Source: Rhodotorula mucilaginosa (Eukaryota; Basidiomycota; Microbotryomycetes; Sporidiobolales; Sporidiobolaceae). From it: 64,000 nt of DNA. Each line of letters opens with the position of its first letter. The first letter of the stretch is position 1. Location: NCBI GenBank assembly GCA_034406715.1, contig CP137865.1, positions 434,001-498,000 on the forward strand, given 5' to 3'. The translations under genes and the position numbers were made by a program. Below, in pieces: positions 11,192-27,379 of this stretch. Under the pieces are notes generated by a model, which saw only the letters and a list, made by a program, of their open reading frames with translations, was not told the origin of the DNA and did no database searches.

Positions 11192-13933
11192 TCAGACTCC
11201 GTGCTGCTCCCTCGCCGACAGGATGGCCGCACGAACTCCAACACCGCCAGCAGCAGCCAAAGCGAGATCGTACTCGTGCTGAGCCCCTTCACGGTTGCCT
11301 CCAGCGAGTCGCAACTCTGCCATCGCGCAGCGCAGCGAGCTCACCTCCCTGACGCTCGAGGGTCGAAGCCGGAGGGCGAGTTCGATGTCTGCGAGGGCTT
11401 GCTCGGCGTCACCTCTGCGGACGGGGACACAAGCCATGTCAGTCGCGCAAGTATCTTGGGCAACCGCCTTCGAAGGGGTCGCCGAGTGCTGGGGACTTAC
11501 TGAACAGCTTTCGCAGAGCCTCGGAGCAAAAGGGTCGGGTACGCCGTGACAGGAAAGCCGGCTTCAATGGCGGAAAGGACAGGTGCTCCACTCGGCAGTG
11601 TTTGAAGCACGTCCACTTCCGACGCTGCCGAAGACGGCATCATTGCGGTTCGGATGACTCCGAGCGACGCTTCGAGCTGTGCGAGGCAGGTCTCGAGCGT
11701 CGTGGAAGAGGCGGATCCGAGCTTGCTCTCCTCTTGCTTGATGAGCGCGAGGGCTTGACACGCTATGTGGAGACCGACGTCCTAGAGTGGTCAGCATCTC
11801 CTTCGCATGGAAGACAAGTTCCCTCGAAAGAGAGGGTCGAGAACGCACCCGCCGCGTAGGGATCGGCTGGATCTCGCAAACTGGCGCTGTACCCAAAATC
11901 CGTCGCCGCGGACGCAAAGTCGCCAACCTAGGAAGCATGTCGACTCCGAACATCAGCCTCGCTGCGCACTTCGGGAGGAACCAGAGAAGAAGGACATACA
12001 CTGCAATACGCCCAACCTCGAGCGAGGTACTCGAGGTCGGAATCGTCGTCACCCAGTCGACTGCGGTACGCTTTCCCAGCTCGGACGGCTGCGTTTGTAG
12101 TTGCAAGATCTGCCAAAGCACCGGTGGCGTCGCCATCATTGCCGCGGATGGTGGCTCGAAGGCTCAGTGCAAGGACGTCGCGAGGAACTTGAGCGAGGAC
12201 CGCTTCGATATCCCGCAAGGCGTCCTTGTTACGGCTGCACCGGCGAGACAAAGAAGAGAGTCAGATGAGGTTTCTCTGAAGAGGCATTTGGGCGCGAACG
12301 CACTGCAGTTCCTCGAGCACGAGCGCCCGAGCGCGAAGGGCATCGACATCCGGCTTGTGCTTGTCCTTCTCGCCACTCAAGCCGCGCTTGGACAAATGAA
12401 CGGCCAAGTCAAGATCGCGTAGAGCGTCATCGAGTAGTCTCAAGCGGTAGTTGACGAGTCCGCGTCGAACATGCAGCGAGACCGAATTGGGCTCAAAGAG
12501 CAAGATGTGACTGAACCTGTCCAGCAGGACTGGCAGGTCGGTGAAAGTAGAGGATTTGTACAATCGCAGGGTATTGAGCCGGTATTCTTGACGCATAGAG
12601 CGGTAGAGCTGCTTTCGATTGGGGAAAGCCGCAAAGAGCTTGTCGCGCAGCTCGGTTACCTCCCCGAGGATTCGAGGCGGCGATTTGGCTGCGTCATCGT
12701 CGGGGACAGGTTTGGCATTGACGAGCGCCCAGCGATCATAGATGAGCCCGTCTGCAATGGAACCGCATCAGCATGGTTGAGAAACGGCAGGGTGAGAGCC
12801 GCCGGGAAGCAGTCTCACCGCTCGCCAAGACAGGGTCTACGATTTCTGCACCAGTGGGATCGACCAAGTCGAACACGAGTCCGGTCGGGTTTTCGCCCGG
12901 CGGGCTCATCGCTTCAGAGGTCATTGCTGTACTGGTCAGCGTCATCTGTGAACGGCGACGGCTGAAAGTGGAGCTCTGCCGCGAAGCGGACGGCTCGAAC
13001 GGCGCGTCCTGATCCGCCGAGTACTGTGACGGTGCCGAAACGGGGGCGTACGGGACCGGTGCAGCGTGTGAAGGAGCGGGGTCGAGGATTGGGTAGGTAG
13101 ACATGAGGAGGAGCTCTTCGTCCTCCTTCAATCGCTCTTGTTCTGCGAGTTGGTCGACGAGCTGGAGTGGCACTTTCTTGTCAGCAACGCTAGAAACAGG
13201 CCTTGTTGACATCGGCCGAGGCTGACCTGACTGATGATCTTTTCTGCTTCGCCGTTGCTGAAGCCCTTGCCGTCTGCAGCGCCACTCCCGACGGCGTAGG
13301 CCTCTGCCTTGAGCTCGTCAATCACTTCGTGGATCGCCTCCTTGGTCGAAGTCCTGCACACCGTCTCGAGATTAGTCGGCAAACCCTCGAGTGTCGTCTC
13401 GATCCGAGCGACGCCGGCCCGCGTGTCTTGTAGTGCCGAAAAGATGGCGACGCTCATTTTGGATGCGAACGCTTTACAGAGCCGATCGTCCAGATCTTTG
13501 AGCTTGTCTGATGCTTGCAATGCCGTCCATATCGATCGTAAATTCTTGTCGTTAGCCTGTAGCCCTTGAGCTGGTCAGAACCCTGCAGAGCTGTCCGTAG
13601 TGATTGCGGCATTCACCTGTAACCATTCTTTCGCTTTGCGGAAATCGCGCTCGATGGAGTCGAGCGCATCGTTCTGCGCGAATCCGAGCATCTGTTCCCT
13701 CGCTTGCAAGCGCTCGATGCTGATCTCGAGGTTCTGCGAGAAGCTCTCGAGGATGTCGAGGAGCGCCTTGTTGCGCTGCAGTCCGCGAGACAGGTCGGGT
13801 GTCACCAAGCTGCCGCGCAGCGACAAGGGTAATTCCGTGTGTGAAGACTCACTGTGTGGACATTGTGGTACTCGTAGAGCGTTTTGACGATCTGGACGCA
13901 GGCGCCGACGGCAGCAAGAGCTCCAAAGGACAT
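11192..13933 (-). CDS. U-box / TPR protein with MLKL-NTD-like helical N-terminus
   Basis: Nine exons (13933-13853, 13775-13617, 13556-13227, 13176-12819, 12751-12304, 12234-12000, 11927-11849, 11762-11501, 11414-11192) give 724 aa with frame kept throughout. Residues 1 to about 140 are amphipathic helices (start MSFGALAAVGACVQIVK, then SFSQNLEISIERLQ and DFRKAKEWLQANDKNLRSIW). The pattern resembles the four-helix N-terminal domains of MLKL and plant/fungal cell-death adaptors. A Ser/Pro-rich linker follows, then at about 292-330 a U-box core: DLVDPTGAEIVDPVLASDG continuing LIYDRWALV, the zinc-free RING fold that binds E2 enzymes. The rest is TPR-like helical repeats (RNKDALRDIEAVLAQ; GDAEQALADIELALRLRP). 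It is probably a ubiquitin ligase or adaptor. The N-terminal assignment is an inference from pattern only. Confidence 0.72.
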
Positions 13934-14539
13934 GCTCGAACCCCGTCAAAGCTGACCAGCAGGTATAGCAAATGCAGCACCGTCTTAAGATGACTTGAGC
14001 GGCTGAGAATGAGGTCTAGAAGCTCCCCAATGGGCGTCGAGTGGGCGTGTTGAGCGAGAGGGAAGATGAGTCGGACGGCGGACGAGCTGTACAGGTCCGC
14101 GGAGGTCCGTGCGGCACACGGAGCATCTGCGGTATACGTCGAGCAGCTATTCAAGAAGCTATGTACGCAATCCCTCGAGCGCAATGGCGTGTAGAGCGTG
14201 ACCTGTGAGCGGCCGGAGTTGGGCCGGAGAAAGGAGAAGAAAGAAAAAAAGTTTCACGCGGAAGGGCTGCCGTCGCCTTTCGACTTTGACGGGCTCAGCT
14301 CTCGCCGACTATAGCCTCTTTCGAGCTTCGGAGCTCGCTGAAAGACGTCCCAGGAGGGATCAAGGCGATACACGAAGCAGGCGGAAGCGAAGTGCACTCG
14401 ACGACCGGTGGCCGAGTTTCCACGTGCGACGCTGCAAGCGACCGTCTCGACTCGACTCCCTTCACCGGCAGGGACGGCGAAGGAACTCAGCGTCAAGGGA
14501 AGCTCTCGAGCTACACTGGCACGCGCGCGAAAGGTGGAA
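13934..14539. promoter_or_regulatory. Divergent intergenic region, U-box gene / HUT1
   Basis: About 600 bp between two divergent start codons. An extra upstream non-coding exon of either gene could lie here. An A-rich run (AGAAAGAAAAAAAG) occurs near 14235. No regulatory element is assigned. Confidence 0.35.
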
Positions 14540-15921
14540 ATGGCCAAGATCGAGGCGAAACTGCCCGAGGTGGTCCAGCTGGGCATCTGCGTCGGCGGAA
14601 TCTATGCGTCCTTCCTCGTCTGGGCACTCGTGAGTGGTCCTTCTGTGCACAGTGGCGCATGACTAGACGCTCAGCTGACCTTCCCGTCATTCGCAGTGCC
14701 AAGAGCGGCGTAAGCAAATCTGCCTCCGCTTCGTAACTTGATCCGCCTTCCGACCGCAGGCTGACCCCCGTTCTCCCTGCACAGTCTCGACGACACCTTA
14801 CCTCTCGACAGGCACTTTCCCGACGACAGACAAGTTCCGATCCGTCCTCTTTGTCAACACGGTCCAGTCGGCGTTCTCCGTCCTCTCCGCCTTTGTGTTC
14901 CTCGTCGTGACGAAGCGACGATCGGGCGTGTCGTGGCGAGAGATCCTCGGACTTCCTCAATCTGGGCCGGTCCCTCCACCTGGCAAGGACAAGCCCCTCG
15001 TGGCGGCGAAGAACGGGAACGGTCTCGGCCCGAGGCGCCACGGAGCAGGCCGGCTCCTGCGCCTGTACGCGTTCATCGCGTTCGTCGCCGCCTCGGCAGC
15101 GCCGTTCGGCTTCCTCGCCCTCTCGCACATCTCGTTCCCGACTCTCCTCCTCGGCAAGTCGTGCAAACTCGTCCCCGTCATGCTCATGAACATCCTCTTG
15201 TACCGCCGCAAGTTCCCCTTGCACAAGTACGCCCTCGTCGCGCTCGTCACGGCCGGTATCTGGGCTTTCATGGCCTTCAAGCCAACCAAACCGGGCAAAG
15301 GACCGTCCGGGCCGCAGACGAGCAGTCTCCTCGGGATGGCCTTGCTCGGGTTCAACCTGATCCTCGACGGCGTCGTCAACGCGACGCAGGATCACGTCTT
15401 CTCGACCTTCTCCCTCGACGGACCGCAAATGATGCTCTTCATGAACCTCTTTGCAACCCTCTTTACGCTCGCGGCGCTCCTCTTCCCCTACGCCCTCACT
15501 CCGTCGTTCCTTCTCCCTGCCGCAGCCGCCTCGGGCGCCACTACGCATGCCAACGAACTTTCCTCCGCCCTCGCCTTTATCGCCACGCACCCTTCAGTCA
15601 AGACCGACATCCTCCTGTTCGCATTGACGGGCTCGATCGGACAACTGTTCATTTTCGTCACCCTGTCGTTGTACGGCTCCCTCACCCTCGTGACCATCAC
15701 CGTGACGCGCAAGATGGCGACAATGCTCCTCAGCGTCTTTGTCTTTGACCACCGACTCGCACCGGGTCAGTGGGTCGGCGTCGCCACCGTGTTTGGGGCG
15801 GTGGTGATGGAGGTGAGTTTCTTCCGTCCTCCCATGTGCGTGGCTTACGGCTGACGCTTTCAATCTCCCACAGGCTGTCGTTGCGCGGCATGAGAAGAAG
15901 CACAAGCAAAAGAGTAAATGA
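14540..15921 (+). CDS. HUT1: UDP-galactose transporter homologue 1 (SLC35B family)
   Basis: Four exons (14540-14629, 14697-14709, 14785-15812, 15874-15921) give 392 aa. The second exon is only 13 nt and encodes part of the family motif CQERLSTTPY. About ten hydrophobic helices follow, with the nucleotide-sugar-transporter hallmarks SFPTLLLGKSCKLVPVMLMN, GFNLILDGVVNATQD and TLSLYGSLTLVTITVTRKM. The C-terminus KKHKQKSK is lysine-rich, as expected of an ER-retained member. Role: import of UDP-galactose (and possibly UDP-glucose) into the ER lumen for glycosylation and protein folding. Start chosen at the first Met before KIEAKLPEVVQLG, which opens the first membrane helix. Confidence 0.93.
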
Positions 15922-16173
15922 ACAGAGTGTATCTTTCATGTAGAGGTCTGCCTGCATCGCATTTGTCGCATATCCTTCCTCCCTCTTTTCGATTGCTTCT
16001 TTCTCGCAACTGCAGACTGTCCCTGCCTTCATGTTCAAAGGTATGCGTGTTTCAAGCGCTTTTGGCACAGATTCACAAACACTGAAAGACAAGCGCGGAC
16101 TATGACAACAGGGTGTGGAAGGAAGGAACAGGCGAGGAGAAAGCAGGTGGACAGGGGTAGGTCACGATCCCCC

Positions 16174-20690
<4,517 letters not shown>

Positions 20691-21126
20691 GCTGCTGCTT
20701 GTACGGTCAGAGTCGAAGTGCCGGGTCACCTGAGAGCACCGAGTGAAGAGAGGGGAAGAGAGTCAGCCGAGGCTGCCCGACGGTGCGAACACGTCAAATG
20801 GGGAACAGGAGTCTCGGTTAGCGCTCGGACGGCCGCGGAGTTCAGTCTACCGGTCAGCGTATACTCGGGCAAAAGACACTCAATACATAGTAGCAGGATC
20901 AGAGACGGCGGCGAGTCGAAGAACAACAAAACAGCGGCACTCTCTCGACCGCCTCCCCCGAGCTCACGGCGTCCAACCCCGTTCCGACGAGGAAAGCATA
21001 CGCCTGACTAGCTGCACGAAAAGAAAGAGCATCTATATACTTCTACCTGACAATGCGGCCGTGGTGCCAAAGCTCAGCAGGCGACCACTTCTCGCAGCCG
21101 ATTCCTTGCCGTTTGCTCTGTGCGTC
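20691..21126. other. Intergenic region upstream of DBP2, downstream of amine oxidase
   Basis: About 435 bp. It holds the DBP2 promoter and 5' leader (possibly with a leader intron near 20700-20740) and the 3' end of the amine oxidase gene. No other gene is seen. Confidence 0.4.
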
Positions 21127-22688
21127 TCACGACCGACTCGCCGCCTTCGCCGCCTCTTCTTCTTCTGCTTCCTGCGCCGCGACGCGTTCCAGCAACTCTT
21201 TGACCCTCAACCCTTCCCTCTTACCACTGACGAACGCCCCCGCGACACTCCCGTGATTATCGAGGTCGGTGTGCTCGCCCGCAAAGCCCAATCGACCTTG
21301 CCACGCCGGACGCGAGACGAGGATGTAATCGAGCGGAGTCGAGTATTCGTCGCCGTTTGCGCTTGCGGTGGTGGAGGAGGAGGAGTTGGGGAGAGTGACG
21401 GGGGCGGAGGTGGCGCCGAGGGAGAAGGGGTCCGAGAGCCAGGTGGTGACGAGTTTGGTGGAAGGGGTAGGAATCGTTGACGATTCGCCGCCGCCGCCGC
21501 CGCCGCCGAGGCGCTTGACGAGGTAAGCGTGGAAAGCGTCGGCCACCTCGTCGGTAGAGCAGCGAGCGTGTACTCGCGCGGCCGAGGCGCCGATGTAGGC
21601 GAGCAAAGTCGGATGAGGATTCATGCCAATTCGCTCGAACGAAGTAACGGGGATCACGGTCGACGCGAACAAGGCCTCGAGCGAGTCGGAGGACGTGTTG
21701 TCGCCCGTAGTCGGCTCCAGTGGGAGCAAGAGGAACGACCCGTTCTGGTCCGGAGAGGGCCACCACGCCGACGGGTACGAGAGGACGATTTTTTCGAGCG
21801 CGCCGGTTTGGATTCGTGCGAGCGCCGAGATGAAACTTGCTGGCAAGGGCGGGGAGAATTTGGGTGGGTTCTGTTTCAGGACGGCGTGCGGGATGGTCGA
21901 GATGACGGCGCGCGCCGTGTAGGTTTGGCCGTTCTCGGCCGTGACTTTGACGTATGTGGCGGCCTCTTCCCCCTCCTCGACGTCCTCGATCGACGTCACG
22001 ACCGTGTCGAGGTGGATCTCACCTCCGCTCGCTTTAACATCACTCGCGAGGTTCGCAATCACTTCGCCGTACCCACCGACGGGGAACCCATCCGTGCCCT
22101 TGAAGCCCTGCTCGAAGCCCGCGAATTTCGCACTCTGCTCCTCGAGCGCGACGCCCGCTCCGATTTCGGCGGTCCGAGCGAGCGCGACCAGTCTCGGATC
22201 GTGTGCGAGTTTGGGGAGGAGGAGGTCTGCGACCGAGGTTGAGGGAGACGTGCCCGGTTGCGGGACGAACGAGTTCTGCGCCGAAGTTGCAAAGAGGGAC
22301 GTCGCTTCGGCTTCGGCGAGCGGTCCCTCGGGACCGTAGACAAGTCCCTTTGCTCCTTCAGGTACGTGTACTTCCTGAGTGCGCGAAGAGGAAATCGAAT
22401 CAGCCGCTCGAGAGCAGAGAGAAAGCCAGACGAAAGAGAGGTTTGGCTCACCATTCCGAGTTCAGCGGTGATCAAGCGCGCGACGGGGTTCCCCTCCCGG
22501 TATCCGTGGACCATGGATCCGCCGAGGTCTACGGGCTCCTTCAAGCCCATGGACGAGTCTGCGGTGAGGATCCTGCCTCCGAGGCGGTTGCGAGCCTCGA
22601 GGATGGCGACCTTGAAGGGGGCGAGCTGGCGCGCTGCTGCGAGTCCGCTCATGCCGCAGCCGATGATGATAGCGTCGTATTTTGCCAT
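21127..22688 (-). CDS. Flavin-containing amine oxidase (polyamine oxidase-like)
   Basis: Two exons (22688-22452, 22374-21127) give 494 aa. The N-terminus MAKYDAIIIGCGMSGLAAA is the FAD-binding Rossmann motif. It is followed by ILEARNRLGGRI, whose Glu binds the adenosine ribose, and by DLGGSMVHG. Near the C-terminus GRLGFAGEHTDLDNHGSVAGA is the second FAD contact of the amine-oxidase family. SAWWPS and the PHAVLKQNP segment also fit. No signal peptide and no obvious peroxisomal tripeptide (the C-terminus ends ASRS), so it is probably cytosolic. It probably oxidises polyamines or related amines with release of H2O2; the substrate is not determined. Confidence 0.87.
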
Positions 22689-23115
22689 GCTGCACGCGTC
22701 TCTAGCTCCTCTAAGCGTGGAGCGGGTGAGACTACGGAGCGAAAGAGAGCGAGGCGAGGTGGGGCAAGGCGGATTCCATCTTGCGCTCACCTGCACCGCG
22801 ACTGGGCAGCGATTGGGCAGGAAAGAGCAGGCTATACTCGGCATACGCAAGGTGAGCCCCTCCACTCGCTACTCGCCCTGACCGCCGAGCTCGTCGTCGT
22901 CGTCCTGCATGTCATCATCGCAAATCCACCTCGCTGCACACCTCGCACGCACGCTTGCTCAGAGAGTGCGTGCAGCCATACTGACACGGACATTCTTCAT
23001 CGAATCGGCGTGCAGCCTTCCCACCGCCCAACGAACCAGCGCCAGTCTTCGCCTCGCCGTGAAGCTGCATTCCTTTGGTTCGACCTAGAAACCACAACGA
23101 AGCAACTACGCCGCG
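22689..23115. promoter_or_regulatory. Divergent intergenic region, amine oxidase / TFIIF alpha
   Basis: About 430 bp between two divergent start codons; it holds both promoters. No defined element could be assigned. Confidence 0.35.
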
Positions 23116-25478
23116 ATGGAGTTGCGAGTCAAGTCAGAAGATGCTGCTGCTGCTACCAACGACTCGCCGAGCGTGACCGCCTCGCCCCTCCCGACCTCGT
23201 CCGACTACAACGATTTCCTCCTCCGCTCGTCCGCACCCCAATCGTCGTCGTCCGACCCGAACGGCGGCGGCGGCGGCTGGAAGTACAACGTCATGAAGTT
23301 CACCGCCGTCGGAGATCGCGTCATCGATCCGGCAGACGAGTCGCTCTTTCTCCGCCCCGTCAAACTGAACCGCAAAGACCCGAGGACCGTCCGCCGCTTG
23401 ACCGACGAGGACCGCGAGCGACACAACAAGCGCGCCCTCGACCGCGCCGCCAAGGCGGCAGGACTCGACCCCAACGCCATGGACGTCGACACGAAACCGA
23501 ACGTCGACGGCGACGGCGACAACAACGGAGGAGAAGGCACTGGCGCCGCCGAAGAAAAGGAGGAACTCGACCCCGACCTCGTCGGCAAGGGCGTCGACGG
23601 CACCACGACCGTGCAACGCCGGGGGCCGCGGGGCCAGTTCAAGAAAAAGTTTCAACGCGTCTATGTCGCGAGTGAAGAGGCGCGCCGCCTCAAGCGGGAA
23701 GAGTGGCAGCCTTGGGTTCTCGAAGACGACGAGGGCCGCGAACGCTGGGTCGGTCGACTCGAAGGTGGAGCCGGCGAGATTGGTGGAAGTGCGAACAAAA
23801 AGGGGGGTGAGAACGCAGGTGGCGCGGCTTCAGACCAGGGGAGGATTGCCCCTTCGACCTCGACCGGGAACGGGTCCCCTGCCTCGTTGGATGGCTGGCG
23901 ACCGGCGGCGGAAGCGTCGGCGGCGGGAGGAGGCGGGTCGGCCTACGTCGCGTTCGTCTTTGGCGACAACGGAGACGAGTTCAAGGTCGTCCCGATCAAC
24001 CGGTGGTACCGCTTCAATCAGGGTCCGAAATATCTCACCCTTGCAGAGGAAGAAGCCGAGGCAGAGGTGAGAATCGCATCCCTCTCTCTCCAATGTGTAT
24101 TTAACTCTTTTTATAGCACTGACCCTGCGCGGCGGACCAACAGTACGCACGACAGCAGAAATCAAAGGAGCACGAGCGGTGGCAAATGCGGCGTCGAGCC
24201 GCACCCATCAGCGCACCAACTTCAGGCAGCGCGACGCCCCGTGCCGGCCCTGCGGGTCAAGCCTCAGGAGGTGGTCCCGCCACGGCTTCCGCTCTCCGAT
24301 CGCGGATGCTCGAGCGCTCGACGGTCGGGACCAAACCGGACCCAGACGACGGCGGCGGCGACCTCGACGATTTCGGTCGTCCGCGGATCCGGACCGTCAT
24401 CTCTTCGACGAGTGGAGGAGGAGGCGGCGCTGCTGGTGGTAGTGGTGGGGTCGGCGGGAGGGGGGGACCGAAGAGGAGGGGCGGGCAGGATCAGGACGAC
24501 GACGAGTTTGATTACGAGGAGGACTTTCAGGACGACGAGGAAGGGATTGCCAAGATTGATGATCTCGCCGATGAGGAAGAGACGCGCGAGCTCGAGGTGA
24601 GGCGGCTTCCGAGACTCGGATCACTGCCCTTGTCCTCAGGTTCAGACTTGCTGACGATGGCTTTTTCTGTTTGTCGTACCTGCGTCACAGGAACGTATCC
24701 GTCGCGAGATGCGCGCCGCTGAAAGGCCGGACGCGATTCCGGACGAGCCGGCGGACGAGGACGCGGACCGATTGACGGGCACGGGCAAGGAGATCAAGAA
24801 GCTCGTGCGCAAGTCGGACAAGACGGGAGTGTACGAGTCGGACGATGAGGATGACAACCCTTACGCGAGCGTGAGTCCTCGTATATAGCTACCGAAAGCA
24901 GGTTCTGACTCGAGAGCTGATCGAGAGCGACGACTTTTGAGCAGTCCGATGCGGAATCCGATGGGGCCGCTTCGACCGCCTCGGGCGACCGCGACCGCTC
25001 CGGTTCGCGTCCGAGCACTCCTCGGCCCGGATCTCCCCCGAGCAACTACCGCTCCGGATCCGTCTCGCGCGGGCCGAGTCGCGCCACTTCGCCCTCTTCT
25101 TCGGGTGCAGCCTACCTCGCCAAACGCGCCACTTCGCCCGCCCCGTCCTCCTCGTCCCACAGCAACGGCAAGCGCAAGCGCGACCGCGCATCGACGACCG
25201 ACGGCGCCGCTTCCGACTCGGATGCGGACGGCTCGAAGCGGCGCAAGGCGGGCGGCAAGTCGCCGTCGCCGGCGCCGGGTGGAGGAGTCTTGACTCAGGC
25301 CGACATTGTCGCCTACCTCAGGACGCGCCCGAACCAGACCAGCACGACCAAGGAGGTGTTGACGCATTTCCGCAAGGCGATCAAGGGTGACGCGCGCAAC
25401 AAGGCGAGCATCGGTGGACTGTTGCGCGCCGCAGCGAATTTGGTCGACGGGAACCTCGTCCTCAAACCCGGCTTGTAG
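23116..25478 (+). CDS. TFG1: Transcription initiation factor IIF subunit alpha (RAP74/Tfg1)
   Basis: Four exons (23116-24066, 24144-24596, 24691-24870, 24945-25478) give 705 aa. The N-terminal dimerisation domain is split by insertions: KYNVMKFTAVGDRVID, then RGPRGQFKKKFQRVYV, then YVAFVFGDNGDEFKVVPINR and WYRFNQGPKY. A long acidic and Gly-rich centre follows (DDEFDYEEDFQDDEEGIAK). The C-terminal winged helix, from about LTQADIVAYLRTRPNQTSTT to NLVLKPGL, binds RNA polymerase II and the CTD phosphatase. It works with TFIIF beta in pre-initiation complex assembly in the nucleus. All intron phases are zero except as fixed by frame, and the boundaries look firm. Confidence 0.92.
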
Positions 25479-25674
25479 AACCTCTGTCTTGCGGAATGGT
25501 CTACAGATCAATGCGTTTCATAGAAAGTGCATTCTTCCACTGTTCGTGAAAAGTCTTGGGCGATAAAGTGCTACATGGTCGTTGGAATGGGAAAGGGTCT
25601 ATGCCCGCGAGTTGTCCAGCAGCTCGCCGGTGTTTCATGCTGATAGCTTGTCAAAGTGATGCTGAGCTGTAGCT

Positions 25675-26606
25675 CTAGTCCTGTTTGAGTGACGCGTAGG
25701 GCTGTCAGTGCCTGACCGACGAGAAGAGGCTAAGAAGGCGACTGACGGTGAACGACCACGTAATGGGAACCTCGCCGGTGTCCTCGGAAGCAATGGCATC
25801 GAATGTACCGGTCGACAGGTCGAGAGAAGCCGACGAGGAGCATCCCGGGCATCTGCAGAGTGTGCTCGCAACGTCAGACTTCGCGCAAGGAAATCGGATC
25901 AAGAGAGGCAGGACTGACTCGTCTGCCACGGTGGCGGTCACGCTCTTTCCGTTGCTCGTGTTGGTAATCGTGACCGTTCTGCCGCAGTCCTGGCCGGTAC
26001 CGTACATCTCCGTCTGCAGGGCGACGATCCGGTCCGAGTCTTGGTGCGTGGTCCCACAGGCGCCGGCGTTTCCGTCCTCTGCGAGCATGTCCCCTAAATC
26101 AGCTTCTCGCTTCTTCAGGAACTTGTGGAGCTGAAGAGCAGCTTACGGTAAAAGAAGGTGGCTTGACCGCTGTAGGTGCCGCTCGATGAAGAGCTTGAAG
26201 AGGAAGAAGACGCGGTGGCGCTAGCGGCCGCAGCGTTGGTCGAACCGGTGGCGGCTTCGTACGAAGTCGAGGTGGTAGTCGTACTCGAGATGTCCCCGCC
26301 GGAAGACGACGACTCCCCGGTGACAGATGCAGCCGACGAAGGGCCCGACAGCGAGTCGTGGTGCGCTCGCTGCGCCCAAGATTCCCTGACGGCGTCCGCG
26401 CGACGCTCAAGATCCATACGACGCCCTCCTTTGTGACGCCGAACGACCGGCTTGATCACTTTGGGCTCCGGAAGGGCACGGGCAACGCCGGCGCTTGACG
26501 GGATCAGCGCCTCCCCGTAGGAGCGGCGGGAACGGCGGTGACACGCGGCCTGCGCGGTCGAGAGCATCGAAAGGGCGAGAATACAGGCGGTGACAGAGAA
26601 CTTCAT
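25675..26606 (-). CDS. Secreted Ser-rich protein with double-psi beta-barrel (RlpA/expansin-like) domain
   Basis: Four exons (26606-26147, 26093-25919, 25852-25747, 25701-25675) give 255 aa. Residues 1-20 (MKFSVTACILALSMLSTAQA) are a clear signal peptide. A basic segment (RRHKGGRR) could be a processing site. A long Ser/Thr/Ala linker should be O-glycosylated. The C-terminal about 100 residues form a DPBB domain: GQATFFYR, GNAGACGTTHQDSDRIVALQ, CGRTVTITNTSNGKSV and LDLSTGTFDAIA. Cys residues are spaced as in barwin/RlpA-like fungal wall proteins. It is probably a cell-wall-associated secreted protein; no enzymatic activity is shown. The last coding exon is 27 nt. Confidence 0.85.
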
Positions 26607-27379
26607 TTTGTTGTCGGTGAGCCGGATGAGGGATGGGCACTGCAGAACACACTCAAGACCAGCTCGAGGAGGAGAAAGAGCTGCGCGCGGCAAGGTCAGC
26701 CTCGGTGGTGCTGGCCGTTTGCGCGAGCGGACGTACAGAGGGAGTCGAACAAGTGGTAGATAGAAAGGAAAGAGGCTGCGAGGCTCGGACGGCAGAGCGG
26801 TTGAGCACGCAGAGCGTGATCGACGTGATGGGAAGTGATCGAAAACGGTCGCGTCTAAACTTGACCTCGCCGTTTCAACTTTCGCAATTCCGAGCCTCCG
26901 CGAGCCTGCCACGGTCACATGCATCACATGTAGCCAGCGCGTGCATAGCTATATTCTGTCGAGCAGCTACGGAACTCACAGCGAGGCGGCCGCGAAGTGC
27001 AAGTCGATGCTTGCTCCCGACGGTATCACGTGCAAACGGGCGCTCGAGCTCGGTGCAGGTCGACCTACGTCCAGGGGTGCAATTGCGTGCAGGCCCAATC
27101 GAACAAGAGCCGCCGCAAACGGAAAATCTCTTGCAAGCAAGTGCAGGTCAAGACTCGAGGCAGGCTGGACATATCTGCTTGACAGAAGAAGAGAGGCCAA
27201 TACGAGAAAGAACGAGTCTGCACTCAAGCCGAGTCCCAAGACCTACGGGCACAGAGAAGTTTGGTATCGTCACTACGCACCTATAGCGGTGTGCTACAAG
27301 TCAAAGCGATAGCGTATAGCTCGGATGCCGGACAGAAGGGTTCATGCAGCTTGAAATTGTGCAAGTCGCAGCTCAAAGC
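26607..27379. other. Gene-free stretch of about 0.8 kb
   Basis: Upstream of the secreted DPBB gene. Open frames on both strands lack family similarity, splice logic or codon bias like the neighbours. Nothing else recognised. Confidence 0.45.
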
